Shown: positions 20,265 to 31,429 of the stretch, in pieces | Layout of the letters: every line of letters starts with the position of its first letter | Numbering within the stretch: position 1 is the first letter of the stretch | Assembly (NCBI GenBank): GCA_000827265.1 | Contig: KN834774.1 | Coordinates: 662,601 to 704,405 of the forward strand | DNA length: 41,805 nucleotides | Source of the DNA: Collybiopsis luxurians FD-317 M1 | Taxonomy: Eukaryota; Basidiomycota; Agaricomycetes; Agaricales; Omphalotaceae | Direction of reading: 5' to 3' | Position numbers and translations under genes: made by a program | The notes under the pieces: model-generated | What the model was told of the DNA's origin: nothing | The model's input: only the letters and a program-made list of their open reading frames with translations | Database searches by the model: none

Positions 20265-22214
20265 ATGCTGTACATTTTACTGACCTCTCTGATATTCTCG
20301 TATTTGACAGGGTTAGGTCTCTACCGACTTTTCTTTCATCCCCTTCACAGATATCCTGGACCAGTCATTGCAGCATTGACCGACTTGTACGAAGTATATC
20401 ATAATATCGTCCGGGGTGGAGGCCTTGTGACTGAGATCGAAAGGTTGCATCAACTGTATGGTAAGTCAACACTTCTTCAAGCAATGTTTAGTTCGTATCT
20501 TTGTTTTCAGGTCCCGTCGTTCGAACTGGTCCAAATACGGTTAGTTACACCTGTTTTTCTGTTACTTAGACGTACAGTCCTCCTACGCAGGATAACAGCT
20601 GCACTTTAATGATAGGCACGCTTATCATGACATTTACACTCACGGAACAACATTGGTGAAAGAACCCCGGTTCTACCGCGGACTCATGGCCCATGCACGC
20701 GAATCATCTGTCGTCTTCTCGAATCCACAAGAGGCAAGGAACAGAAGAGGTCTGTTAGCGCCGTCGTTTTCTCGCCAGGCGGTGACGAAACTCGAGTACA
20801 TGATTCAACAGAAGGTACCTTCTTCCAATTTATTACATGGTTTGCTTTACTGTTCGATATTGCAAATTGGTTGATCAATTCGTGGGCTTACTTCGCAAAC
20901 ACTATAGCTCTCCGGATTCCGGCACAAAGATATCTATTGCATACCGCTCCCTTACCACTGATATCATCACCGATTACTGCTTTGCCAACTCCTTTAACAC
21001 TCTTGTTGATCCAAACTTCTCTCATCCAGTAGTGCAGCAAACGCGAGATGGAATAAAGAGAATGTGGATTCAAGTTTACTTTCCCTTTATCGTGGATGTC
21101 ATCAGAAGTCTACCAGAAAAATTTGTCCTGTGGCTCGTTCCCTATTTTGCAAGTTTCGTGGACGTAAAAGCAAGATTCGAGCAACAAATTGACAGCATCA
21201 TCGGCGACCCAGATACACTGTCTACCACTGAACATGAGACGATTTATCATAATCTGTTGGCGCCAAAAGATCCGCAGTTGCGACCATCAAGGACATCACT
21301 AGTTCATGAAGCGTTTCTGCTTGTCAGTGCTGGTAGCGATACGGTTGGGCATGCATGCACTGTAGGGACATATTTCGCCCTCCAGGATCATTCAATTAGT
21401 GGCAGGCTTGCTGAAGAGCTTAGGAAAGCTTGGGCCGATGAAGACATACCGATGAGCTTTACTGCCCTCGAGAAATTACCATATCTAGTAAGTGGTAATC
21501 TGCTCTGATATACTATTAACGGTTCCTAATGATGGTCAATATAGACGGCATTTGCGAAAGAGGCACTTCGGATGTCCATTGGAATCATCCACCCTTTGCC
21601 ACGCATTGTAGGCGATGAAACTCCCCATATAGGTGGTTCAAAAATACCTGCTGGTGTGAGTAGCATGGCTGTGAATGTTTTGGTAGACTTGTTCACTCTC
21701 GCTGTTTGTGCAGACTACTGTGGGGATGAGCCAATATTTTATGCACATGAACCCCGAGGTCTTTAGCGACCCATATACCTTCAATCCGGATCGATGGCTG
21801 GTCGAGGATACCGACGAAATGATGCTTCATTTTGTTCCATTTAGTAAAGGGCCTCGTCAATGGTACGCCAATACGGATCTAGACAATGAAAATGTTGATC
21901 AAAAAGTGTTCAGTCTTGGATTGAAGTGCGGCAAGTTTTCATTGATTGTCTGTCATGCTTTCTCAGAGATTTTCCTTGCAGTCTAGCATGGTGTGAATTA
22001 TACCTCATCCTCGGAAATGTTTTTCGCAGACTTGATTTATGTCTTGTCGGCGAGAATGAGTATGTTTTTTTCGCTTCAAAGGGCCTGAACACCTGGAGTT
22101 TACTAACTACTCCACAACAGAGAAGTCGATTTGAAACTGGGAAAGGTGCCCGACTACTTTGTCCCTGTTTGGGAGAAATCAGAGTATGAAGCGTTTTGTA
22201 AATCGAGGTCATAA
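20265..22214 (+). CDS. Cytochrome P450, copy 1 (probable splice defect)
   Basis: Nine exons by homology to the other copies: 20265-20460, 20511-20539, 20599-20814, 20870-21487, 21545-21655, 21714-21862, 21914-21925, 21982-22059, 22121-22214 (500 aa if spliced as in the sisters). P450 hallmarks: an N-terminal membrane anchor followed by FFHPLHRYPGP, the I-helix AGSDT, KEALR (ExxR), the FNPDRW region and FSKGPRQC-LG (heme loop FxxGxRxCxG). The heme cysteine codon is split by intron 6 and followed by a 12-nt exon. Oddity: intron 3 (20815-20869) has no AG before the expected exon 4 start; the sequence there ends GCAAATTG, where the sisters have CACAG or ATATAG. The next in-frame AG (about 20929) would remove about 20 residues. 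All other exons are open, so this is either a recent pseudogene, a non-canonical acceptor or a sequence error. The substrate is unknown; it resembles the mushroom P450s often labelled trichodiene-oxygenase-like. Confidence 0.7.
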
Positions 22215-22301
22215 TTAGAAAATTACAAATGAGCCTGCCTGTGCTCTCCAGCTCTCGCAGTCGAGCTCAATACGTCCACTGTTGCTAAAAATTCCTCTGA
22301 G

Positions 22302-22394
22302 GCCCTGCAGGCACCTCAAGCGGTTCGCTGGCAGGCTTATTCCAGAGGTCCGATCTTGAGGACTTTTGGAATGCACAAAAGTTTTTACCTGGTA
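22302..22394 (-). repeat. Dispersed repeat, copy B
   Basis: Reverse-complement partner of 12860-12960, sharing CCGCTTGAGGTGCCTGCAGGGC and the flanking TACCAGGT-AAAAACTT segment. It lies less than 100 bp downstream of P450 copy 1. Confidence 0.75.
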
Positions 22395-22897
22395 GATAAT
22401 CATGTAGCGGATTTAATGCGCTTCACCCCCGAATGAGTAGTTTCAAAGAAATACATCCTTGATTGGGAAAGGATCAACTTCAAGTCGTTACATCATCATC
22501 ATACATGGAGTTTTTTGAATCAGTACGTCTCCTGTCTTTCACGCATGTGTCAGTAGTACGTACATGCAGGGCAGGGATCACAGGATCTTGCAAGTTTGCT
22601 GCGAGCCTGCAAGCTGTGTTCAAAGACATTTCACTACTCTTTTCTCTTGCTTGCGGTCTGGATTTGAGGTGAGTAGTATAAAGAGTTCATGAAGGACTGC
22701 GACAAAGGCAAGTTGAGGTATTCCGCGGTGCGAGACATTCGGCCGGTGCGGGAACGGCGGGGGCCGGATTAGCCGGTAGTATTTATCGAAATTATTTGTG
22801 AATTATTTCTCTGATGTTTACGTTCAGCACGAATTACCTTCTGACAATATCCTCTGTGGCTCTCAACTGAAGCCAGACGTGAATTTCTTCATCAATC
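22395..22897. other. Intergenic region and promoter of the long coiled-coil gene
   Basis: No gene seen. The 5' leader before 22898 (GTGGCTCTCAACTGAAGCCAG) is weakly similar to the duplicated leaders before 5712 and 8139 (TTGGCTCTTTG-TGAGAGCC), which supports common descent of the three promoters. Confidence 0.4.
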
Positions 22898-24303
22898 ATG
22901 TCTGGCTCTCCGACTACTTCAATTCGCCGTCTATCGACCAGTTCCGCCAGCAAAGAACAGGAGGAACTGATTAATGCCTACGAGGCTGAGGAGGAAAGAA
23001 TTACCAATGTTTTGTCGAGGAAGCTAGAGCAGGTTTGTGTCGCTTGGAATCTTTCAAGACTTAGGTCAGAGTTACCGATGATTTCCGCAGCTCAGAGTAG
23101 AAAAAATTCAGCTGGAAAATGCCCTCGAAGCCGAGTCAGAGTCTCATGTCAATCGGCTGAGTCGCGAACTTGCAATCTTGCGGGCGGCTCAGCAGAATAA
23201 TGAAGCTAATCATGCGAATGCGAATGGTCATGCGGCAGCCAATGGCACCACTGGAGATCCTAGCGTAGAAGTCATGCTCGACGCCCTGCGTCGTGAAAAC
23301 GAGCAGTTGCGCAACAGATTGGCGGATATTGAACGCGATTATATTCGAATGTCGAGATTGAATGAGGTATATCGTGAAGAGTTGATTGATCATAGGAACC
23401 GTGTATGTGGCGTTTTTTACTTTCTCTGTTGAATTTTTTTTTTTTTTTTTTCGATATCTGGTCCGCTTTTGTGGCGTCGTTTGCTCAATCGATTTTTTGG
23501 TACAGCTGGGACAACCAGTAGATAATCTGATTGGCATGTCTTCATCTACGGACCCGTATTCACAACCAACGCACCACCGGAGCTTGTCCAGCTCTTCCGG
23601 ATCTTCTTTATCTTCCATGTACTCTTCCACACATACCGCCTCTAGACAGCCAAATGGCGTCCCAATCCCTCGACCTCCTTCTCAAATTCGCCGACCAGCC
23701 AATAATATTTCCGAAGGAAACACCCCGTTGTCTCATTCTCCGACATCAGCATCATCTGTTTCAGAATCTCCGTACGCTCTGTCCTCACCAGGATTAATGT
23801 CCGGAGGCCCGGCGAGTCTGATGAGCAATCTAACGACACCACCTTCTTCTGCTTCGCTACATAATCTATTGCAGCAAACTAATATGTACGGCACCGCTGG
23901 TATTGGTTCGCGAGCTCTCTCGTACCCATCTGTGCCACCTCCCTCGCTTTCCTCATCTTTCGGATCTCCGACTGTCTCGTATCACATGGCACATCGAGAC
24001 GCGTCGCTTTCCCCCATTGAGCCTCTCAGTCGGCGAAATTCCAATGCCGGACTCCATGGAAGCTCCAGGAGAGGAGACTGGCGCGTAGCAGAGAGCGGAA
24101 ACTTGAGGAGCATCAGTGGGAGTCGGAGTCACAGTCGACGGGGGAGTCTCGAGCGCGGTGCGCGTGTGGCGGAGACGGGAAGTTTGGTGAGGAGTCGAAG
24201 TCGTGCAGGCAGCCACAGTCAGGGACTACCTCCTACATTACCCGCTACTAGTGAAGATGTCGACGATACCTCTTTTTCCGAAGACGGAACGGTCTTTTCT
24301 TGA
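22898..24303 (+). CDS. Coiled-coil protein, long (probably ancestral) form
   Basis: Predicted 414 aa from three exons: 22898-23032, 23091-23402, 23506-24303. Intron positions equal those of 5712-6782 and 8139-9043. Features: acidic N-terminal helix (KEQEELINAYEAEEERITNVL), a first coil continuing through LRVEKIQLENALEAESESHV and NRLSRELAILRAAQQ (to about residue 80), a His/Asn-rich linker, and a second coil at about 105-147 with a single LRRENEQLRNRLADIERDY module and REELIDHRNR. LGQPVDNLIG follows, then a long Ser/Pro-rich tail with many SRRGS/SRSRAGS-type phosphosite-like repeats ending in an acidic segment (DVDDTSFSEDGTVFS). The wording of conserved stretches matches an uncharacterised protein widespread in Agaricomycetes. 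Its greater length, richer tail and uninterrupted coil make it the likely parent of the two short copies. Function unknown. Confidence 0.8.
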
Positions 24304-24516
24304 GTCTTCCTTGTTTCTTCGCAGAATTTCTCTTTTTCCTCATGATCATCTTGCTCTGCCTATTTCGTTCAAACTACGTTCGTGGCTGCCCTTTTTCTAC
24401 TTGAAATTCTTGATCCTTTTGAATGCTCTACTGTCGTTGCTGAACACTGTATTATTATATTGCGTTACTTTATATTCACATCGTAACTAGCGACGTACAT
24501 AGTGAATTTGTACTAT

Positions 24517-27144
24517 ATGTTCAACAACTATCGTAGATTTTGCTACCGGCGCTTTGTGCGGGCAGGGGTTTTCGCGCTTAGACAGGATTTTATCTTATCT
24601 TATCTTCCCTTTAAGCGCTATACCTTTTGCATTTACAATTCCATCTTGCTTTCCAACTACCATCTCGCTGGGCGAGTCCTTTCTTTCTTTCCTCTTCTTG
24701 CTCTGGCAGCATCTACTATGACTGGAACTCATCTTCCCGTCAACCAACACGCTAATCATCACGTTCACGCTCGCTACATGTCTAATATCGTCGTCGGCCC
24801 TGGCGGTCAGGTTACCCTTGTCGTTCAGTCTGACTCTCAATCTGTTCTCGCTGTTGCTAGTTCGGTTACTGCTGCTGCTAATCCGGGGACTGAAACGCAA
24901 CAGGTGATATTTTCCTCACCCTCGCCATTGGTCGTTCCTAGTGTCTCCGTCAAGTCGCCTTTCAATGTTGGTACTTCTGCTTCTGGTTCCCCGGTAGCGA
25001 TCTCGACGACGGCGACGGTCGTTGTTACGAGCGAGGTTTTTGAGACACCTTCTTCAAGCGGTTTGCCGAGTCAGGTGGTATCGGGTACTTCAAGTTCTTC
25101 TGTGGTCTCTACGTCTTCTTTGCCTAGTCCTAGTCCTTCCTCAACTTCCTATACAACATCCCCTGCTTCCAGTCCGCTCTCTACCGAAGTATCATCTACT
25201 AGATCTTCTGTTCTCGCTGCTTCGGGCACAAGTACAAACTCAACCTCAAGCTCGAATACCGCTAGCACAACTACATCCGCCACCCGCGAGTCCACATTCT
25301 ATGTCGGCATCGCTCTCGGTATCATCGTCGTCATAGCCTGTCTCGCAGCCCTAATCGCATGGTGGTTCCGTCTCCGCGCACATAACCGAAGACGCAAGAA
25401 ATCATCCTCTGTCAACGTACCGTGGGCGGGTGCAGATTCCGCCCCGTCGAGTCCATTTCCCGACTACGATTCGCTCGAAAAAGGCAGCGGCAGCATCGGC
25501 GGAGAAGCGCACCAGGGTCTTAGCTCTCAAGACGACGCCCGGTTGCGAACTTGGGAACCTCGCGGAGATCGGGATGTAGGTGAGCCGAAGAGGACGAAAA
25601 GTTACTTGGAGAGTATCAATTCTTCTTCTTCATCTCCAGTGAAAAGAAGTGCTGGGCCTATTCTAAGTCTTCCTGAGCTTCCTCCGGTTGTTTATCCTTT
25701 CCGTGGTTATGGACAACAGCATACGCTTTCACACCAGCAGCAGCAGCCTCCACCGTCTTCCTACCTAGCTTCTGCCTATACGACGTCGACGATGATCTCG
25801 CCTTCGTCCCTTGTTCCGTTGCAAGAAAGTGTCGCGTATCCACTTCCGACTGGTTCTTCGTTGAGACCTCTACCTTCTTGTCCTCCTCAATCCCATTCGG
25901 CGTATGTGCGGTTCAACGCGAACATGAATGCAAACCCAAGTCTTCTTCATTCTGCCCCTCCTTCGGTTCATATGCAGTTTCTGACTGACCCAGAGTTCGG
26001 GACGCCTAGAATGGAAATGTTGAAGCCGAGGTATTTGAGTTTGGATGACGAGCGTGGGCTGAGTGTGCCTTGGAAGACTGAGGACGTGTGTGCTACTTCC
26101 GCCTCCGCCTCCGTCGTTGACGCTTCCATCTCTGCCTCGAGTGCGCCGAGTCCCTTCCTTCCTGTTCCTATAGTCTCCGAGAACATGGTCGCTTCTCCTG
26201 TGTCTCTCTCGGAAAGGGTTTTGGGCGTAGACTGCTTGCAGAATCCCAACTCTGTCCCCCAGGTCCATGCTCAGAATGAGTCGTGGTCGTCAAGTCTCAA
26301 GGCTAATTTGGTATACGCGTTTAATGCTGTTGCTAAAGCTGCCGGTGGCCATGGCGGTGGTGGATCGAGGATGGTTGATGAGGAGGGTGAGGGCAAGTTG
26401 ACGAGGTTGCCTGTTAGAAGTGTTAGTGCTAGTCGGAGACGCAAGAGTGTTACCGTTACTGCGGACCCTACTGCTTCAAGTCAAGGCGAGGAAACGGAGT
26501 GGGTAGAATATTGGGGTGGGGAGTTGGTCGGGAAGATTCCTGAGCCGGCTACGGAGTTGGCGAAGGTGGAGTTGGAGGAGATTGAAGGGGGGAGGGGGGT
26601 TGTTCATATTCATACGTCCTCGTCGTTTGTAGACGGTGGGAGGTTGTCGTTGCTTGAGCTTGGGTCGGAAATGGAGACGGGTTTGGGTTTGAGTTTTTCT
26701 TCTTCTTCTTCGATGGCGTCTGGACCTTCGAGGAATAGCTCTGTGGATTCGTACGGTTCGACGGCGGCGCTGGTTGTTAGGAAGAAGAATCCTTCGGTGA
26801 GGTCTATGGGTACGATGCGATCGGGTGGTAGTCGGAGTGGGAATCGGAGTGGGAGTGGGAGTGGGAGTGGGAGGAGGGGAAGGATGTCTGGGAGTCAGAG
26901 GCGGCCTAAGTATGTTTATGGTTATAGCGGGGAAATGATTATGGGTTCGAGTTCGAGGTCGAGGTCTGGAGAGGGAGGTCCCAAGTCTGGGGAGAGGCCG
27001 TTGTCGAGAATGTCAACTATGAGGTCGATGAGGTCGATGAAGTCGGTACATTCGGTTATGACGGTTCTTACAGAGAGGGAAGAGTTTGCGAGGAAGGCGC
27101 TGATTGAGAGGAGGAGGGGTACGGGGAGTACGGTGGGTAGTTAG
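24517..27144 (+). CDS. Ser/Thr-rich single-pass membrane protein
   Basis: Single open frame, 875 aa from the first ATG. The next in-frame ATG at 24718 (MTGTHLPVNQHANHH) is also possible, but a hydrophobic signal-like stretch (VLSFFPLLALAAS) lies just before it, so the true start is upstream or an unrecognised 5' exon exists. Layout: a presumed secreted, Ser/Thr-rich, glycosylation-prone region (about residues 90-255), one transmembrane helix at about 261-285 (FYVGIALGIIVVIACLAALIAWWF), a basic stop-transfer (RLRAHNRRRKK) and a long cytoplasmic tail with Ser/Arg/Gly repeats near the end (NRSGSGSGSG, MRSMRSMKSVHSV). The architecture recalls fungal wall-sensor-like proteins (Mid2/Wsc type), but no cysteine-rich sensor domain is present. 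Function unassigned. Confidence 0.75.
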   Translation: MFNNYRRFCYRRFVRAGVFALRQDFILSYLPFKRYTFCIYNSILLSNYHLAGRVLSFFPLLALAASTMTGTHLPVNQHANHHVHARYMSNIVVGPGGQVTLVVQSDSQSVLAVASSVTAAANPGTETQQVIFSSPSPLVVPSVSVKSPFNVGTSASGSPVAISTTATVVVTSEVFETPSSSGLPSQVVSGTSSSSVVSTSSLPSPSPSSTSYTTSPASSPLSTEVSSTRSSVLAASGTSTNSTSSSNTASTTTSATRESTFYVGIALGIIVVIACLAALIAWWFRLRAHNRRRKKSSSVNVPWAGADSAPSSPFPDYDSLEKGSGSIGGEAHQGLSSQDDARLRTWEPRGDRDVGEPKRTKSYLESINSSSSSPVKRSAGPILSLPELPPVVYPFRGYGQQHTLSHQQQQPPPSSYLASAYTTSTMISPSSLVPLQESVAYPLPTGSSLRPLPSCPPQSHSAYVRFNANMNANPSLLHSAPPSVHMQFLTDPEFGTPRMEMLKPRYLSLDDERGLSVPWKTEDVCATSASASVVDASISASSAPSPFLPVPIVSENMVASPVSLSERVLGVDCLQNPNSVPQVHAQNESWSSSLKANLVYAFNAVAKAAGGHGGGGSRMVDEEGEGKLTRLPVRSVSASRRRKSVTVTADPTASSQGEETEWVEYWGGELVGKIPEPATELAKVELEEIEGGRGVVHIHTSSSFVDGGRLSLLELGSEMETGLGLSFSSSSSMASGPSRNSSVDSYGSTAALVVRKKNPSVRSMGTMRSGGSRSGNRSGSGSGSGRRGRMSGSQRRPKYVYGYSGEMIMGSSSRSRSGEGGPKSGERPLSRMSTMRSMRSMKSVHSVMTVLTEREEFARKALIERRRGTGSTVGS

Positions 27145-28236
27145 TTTAGTATAGTCGCTTCGTCATTGTGTAGTCTGAGTACTTGAATTGATGTTGTTCT
27201 TGAACTGTGAAAATACAAAAGACAGAGTATTCTACATATAAGATTGTAAACTAAATGACATTGTGACGTTGTGGGATTTTGTTCTCCTGCGTGCTTACTT
27301 GGAAAATAGAGAAGTCTTGTAGTGCAAGGTCGTGAGTGAGACAGTGAGCCCTAGCTCTCGAAAACCCATGATTCACAGGAGTATTACGCTCGTTCAGGCT
27401 CAGGACGACACGAGTCGGATGGAATTCACGAGCCGGACTTGCTTGTTGGTATGTAGCTTTTCTTGCTATCTGCGTGCACATTGTAAGTAGCCCCACTGTA
27501 GGCTCAGTCACGCTTCGATTTGAACATTTCTTTTTGATGATGTTTTTCCAGCAAGATATATTTTTGAAGGCACTTTGATCGATATCCAGTGAACTTCCAG
27601 AATCCAAGTTGTTGATAGGGGGACATTAATGTGAGAGCTGTAGTAGACAGTGTACATATGACGAATGAGAGCGTGAGAGGACACGTTTGGTTTCCCTTGA
27701 GCGCCATCCTTTAATCCCCTGTGTATGTGAGATTTGGAATCGATTGTTAGAAGCTTTCCATCCAGAGTTCGCATGACTCGGTTTTCCCTAGACCTTTCTA
27801 CTTACCTCGTCCCGGAGGTAAAGAAGTGCTTACATTGAGACCCCAGCTTTACCTCGCATCTGACGTTGAGTCGTTATTCATGTCCTGTATTCAGGGAGCG
27901 AATAGGAATGCAGGCCGTCGGGATTTCCGGTTCGAAAGCCTCGACTTGCGTTTACCCAGCAGGAAAGAAAAGTAAAGTTGATTTTTTCTCTCCTTCAGTT
28001 CGGAGTACTCTCCAGCTACACTTGAGTTGACATTCAGGTAGAGGTCCAAGATGTACATAGAAGTCCAACCGTCCAACCGTCCAAGGTTGTCGGCACATCG
28101 GACGACGAGCATTAATCACGTGTCTCCAAAACTGGCAGGCAAAAATTTAGCTATGACTCCGGATCGCTGCTTTACTTTGTACTAGAAGGACCTCTCACAT
28201 CAAATCCATACTATACCCCCATTCTTTTTCCCTCCC
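27145..28236. other. Intergenic region between membrane-protein gene and aspartokinase
   Basis: About 1.1 kb. Open frames on the minus strand (27251-27774) have no recognisable similarity. It presumably contains the 3' end of the left gene and the aspartokinase promoter; a C-rich leader (ATACTATACCCCC) precedes the ATG at 28237. Confidence 0.4.
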
Positions 28237-31082
28237 ATGTCTGACACCCCACCATCGCCTTCATCAGCCTCATCGTCCTCGTCAGGACGTTCACCCTCAC
28301 CACCAAGAACACCTCCTAATCTGCACCAAAATAGTATAGATCCTGACTCGAAATGGCTCGTACAAAAGTTTGGCGGGACAAGTGTTGGAAAGTTCCCTGT
28401 CCAGATTGCAAAGCAGGTCGTGTCGTGCGTTTGAATTTGGTTTATGTTTAGCTAGACTCATTGATGATTGTTACGGTTTACTTCGATTTTTTTTTACTTC
28501 CAGGCAATACATCGACTCTAACAAGGTCGCAGTGGTATGTTCAGCACGATCTGGGACTACCAAGGCGCTTGGTACAACGAATCTTCTCCTTCGCGCAGCC
28601 TCTGAAGCACTAGTGCGACGCCCAAGAGCATCTCAATTGAACTCACCCGATGGCACGATGAGTCCGTACTCATCAGGCATGTTTGGCCAAATGAAAGACA
28701 TGCTTCAGTCTCCACCCCAGACTCCACGGCGGAGCAGATCCTCTTCAGCCGAGGAAGCCAGCATCCTGTCACTCTCTCCACTAACCGTCCCACAACGTGG
28801 TCAAGAGCTGCCCGCATTCAATACCACAGTCGATTTAATACGTCAAGAACATTTCAAGGCTGCGGCTGACTTTATCGAGGACCCTGATATTCGGAAGGAG
28901 CTAGAGGCCGAGGTGGATAAGGATTGCGATTGGTTGCGCAGCTTTTTGTTTGCTTCACAGGTTATTAGGGAGGTGTCTCCCCGGTCGAAGGATAGTATCA
29001 TTGGGCTTGGGGAACGGCTGGCGTGCAAGTTCATGACGGCCGTTCTGAGGGATCAGGTGAGGTTTTTGGCTATAGCTGTCTTGGCCCGTTCAAGACGGCT
29101 TATTATTCCCTGCTATGTCAGGGCATTGATGCTGAGTATGTATCATTGGAAGATGTAGTTCCTGAGATGGAAGAGGACGGACTTGAAAACGACACCCTAG
29201 ATCAAAGCTTCTATGATAGAGTGGCTCAAGCGGTTGGAGAACGGGTCAAGCAATGTGGTAGAAGAGTTCCTGTCGTTACTGGTGAGAATTTACTCTCACG
29301 CTCCAATTATACCGCGTCAAGGTAGCTCAACGACACGTTAGGTTTCTTTGGACCCATTCCTGGTTCCCTATTAAACCAGGTAGGACGCGGTTACACCGAT
29401 TTACTAGCGGCGTTGTTATCTGTAGGCCTTGAAGCCACCGAATTACAGATATGGAAGGAGGTAGACGGTATTTTCACCGCAGACCCTCGAAAAGTACCTA
29501 CTGCTAGACTCTTGCCGATTATTTCTCCTGATGAGGCTGCCGAACTCACATATTACGGGAGTGAAGTCGTTCACCCTTTCACGATGGAGCAGGTAAGTCA
29601 TGGATGGTTTTTCTTCTATTCAATTGTCCCTGTTCGCATATCTCTCGTTTTGACGCCTTGGTCCACGCTATAAACAGGCTATCCGTCGCAAAATTCCCAT
29701 TCGCATAAAAAACGTCGAAAACCCCACAGGGAGTGGGACCGTCATTTTCCCAGATCCAGACAATGACGAGGACGTATCTCAGGTAAACCTCGAGCTCGAC
29801 GCTAAACACAGCGGTGTTCCCGAACCCATCTCTCGTTCGGAGCTGCACCAACTCGCTCACCAAAACCAAAACCAAAACCAAAACCAAAATCATCAAGGCG
29901 CCCACTACCCCAACAAAAAATTCCCCACCGCCGTCACCATTAAGGACAACATCATCGTGATCAACGTCAATTCGAACCGCAAGAGTGTCTCGCATGGGTT
30001 CCTAGCCGGTATCTTTGGGACGTTGGATCGGTTCGGGGTGGTGGTGGATTTGATCAGTACGAGTGAGGTGCATGTGAGTATGGCGATTGAGGATACGTTG
30101 CCACAAAAGTTGTTGGATAGGTTGGTTGGCGAGTTGAGGAAGAGTGGGGAGGTGAGTGTGGGCTTGAATACTTTTCAACTCTTTACTTGATAAACTCCTT
30201 ACTTACCTATCTCTTCTTTCCCAACATCCAAAAAAAACAGGTATCCTTCCATCGCAACATGACCATCCNCTCTCTCGTCGGCCGCGAAATGCGGCACCTC
30301 GTCGGGATCGCCGGACGCATGTTTACCACGCTCGGCNNNNNNNNNNNNNNNNNNNNNNNNNNNNNNNNNNNNNNNNNNNNNNNNNNNNNNNNNNNNNNNN
30401 NNNNNNNNNNNNNNNNNNNNNNNNNNNNNNNNNNNNNNNNNNNNNNNNNNNNNNNNNNNNNNNNNNNNNNNNNNNNNNNNNNNNNNNNNNNNNNNNNNNN
30501 NNNNNNNNNNNNNNNNNNNNNNNNNNNNGGGACGTTGGATCGGTTCGGGGTGGTGGTGGATTTGATCAGTACGAGTGAGGTGCATGTGAGTATGGCGATT
30601 GAGGATACGTTGCCACAAAAGTTGTTGGATAGGTTGGTTGGCGAGTTGAGGAAGAGTGGGGAGGTGAGTGTGGGCTTGAATACTTTTCAACTCTTTACTT
30701 GATAAACTCCTTACTTACCTATCTCTTCTTTCCCAACATCCAAAAAAAAACAGGTATCCTTCCATCGCAACATGACCATCCTCTCTCTCGTCGGCCGCGA
30801 AATGCGGCACCTCGTCGGGATCGCCGGACGCATGTTTACCACGCTCGGCAACGGCAACGTCAACATCGAGATAATCTCTCAGGGCGCGAGTGAGATCAAC
30901 ATCTCATGTGTGATTGAGGCAAGGGATTCGGTCAAGGCGCTTAATTTGATTCATCAGAGTTGTTTGCAGTTGCCTGCGCCAGGGAGGAGTGAGTTGTTTT
31001 GTATCTTATATTCACGTTCTGGACCGGGTGAACGCTGATTTTTGTCCTTTCGTTTGTAATAGTTGGTCCGTGGTTGTTCTGA
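28237..31082 (+). CDS. Aspartate kinase (aspartokinase), interrupted by assembly gap
   Basis: Catalyses ATP-dependent phosphorylation of L-aspartate, the first step to threonine, methionine and isoleucine. Exons: 28237-28424, 28504-29056, 29122-29281, 29342-29592, 29678-30151, 30754-30988, 31063-31082. This reading treats 30152-30753 as intron plus artefact and gives 626 aa. Motifs: KFGGTSVGKF (residues 44-53), VAVVCSARS, a Ser/Pro-rich insertion (about 95-160), SIIGLGERLACKF, VVTGFFGPIPG, GRGYTDLLAALL, WKEVDGIFTADPRKV, ELTYYGSEVVHPFT, then two C-terminal ACT domains (from AVTIKDNIIVINV and from RHLVGIAGRMF), which are the allosteric feedback sites. A Gln/Asn repeat (29865-29892) precedes the first ACT domain. 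The gap of N (30337-30528) is flanked by two nearly identical 320-bp segments, so the draft shows exon 5 end, intron and exon 6 start twice; this is probably an assembly artefact. The last intron (30989-31062) leads to the short tail IGPWLF. Confidence 0.85.
29865..29892 (+). repeat. Short CCAAAA repeat coding for Gln-Asn
   Basis: A six-base unit repeated about five times encodes QNQNQNQNQN within aspartokinase exon 5. Such repeats are often length-polymorphic. Confidence 0.8.
30017..30849 (+). repeat. Duplicated 320-bp aspartokinase segment around a 192-base N gap
   Basis: 30017-30336 and 30529-30849 are the same sequence apart from one N at 30269 and one extra A in the run before the intron acceptor. 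The gap lies exactly between them. A third, diverged copy is at about 34940-35260. A scaffold joined across a collapsed repeat explains this best. Confidence 0.85.
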
Positions 31083-31429
31083 TAAAGATATGCGGTATAT
31101 ATAGAGATCGTCGAGAAGGCTCAACTTCAACGCACTTCGCAGGTGCGTTCGGTGAATGTTGAAATAAACCAAAAACCAAAAGAGAGTGCAGAACATTGCT
31201 ATGTAGTTAATTTAATGTTATACTCTGCACCTGCGGTCGAATGTTGAACGTTGAGCTGGGACTATGGGATGTAAGGTCTGTTCATTCATCATTGTCGTCA
31301 GTCAAACTCTCCCTCCGGGTTCCTGCATCTGCATCATACTTACTTTTACGAATATATAAAAAAAGAAACAAGTACTACGAATACTTACTCCAACACCTTC
31401 AGCAAGCGACTCGAATGACATCCAGAGCA
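31083..31429. other. Shared intergenic between aspartokinase and P450 copy 2
   Basis: The two genes converge here. The sequence recurs at 35497-35882 with small indels (for example AAATAAACCAAAAACCAAAAGAG and the run TATATAAAAAAA), as part of the tandem segmental duplication. No gene. Confidence 0.7.

Noticed and set aside
30187..30702. Open frames running through the N gap
   Set aside because: They depend on undetermined bases and on the duplicated segment flanking the gap.
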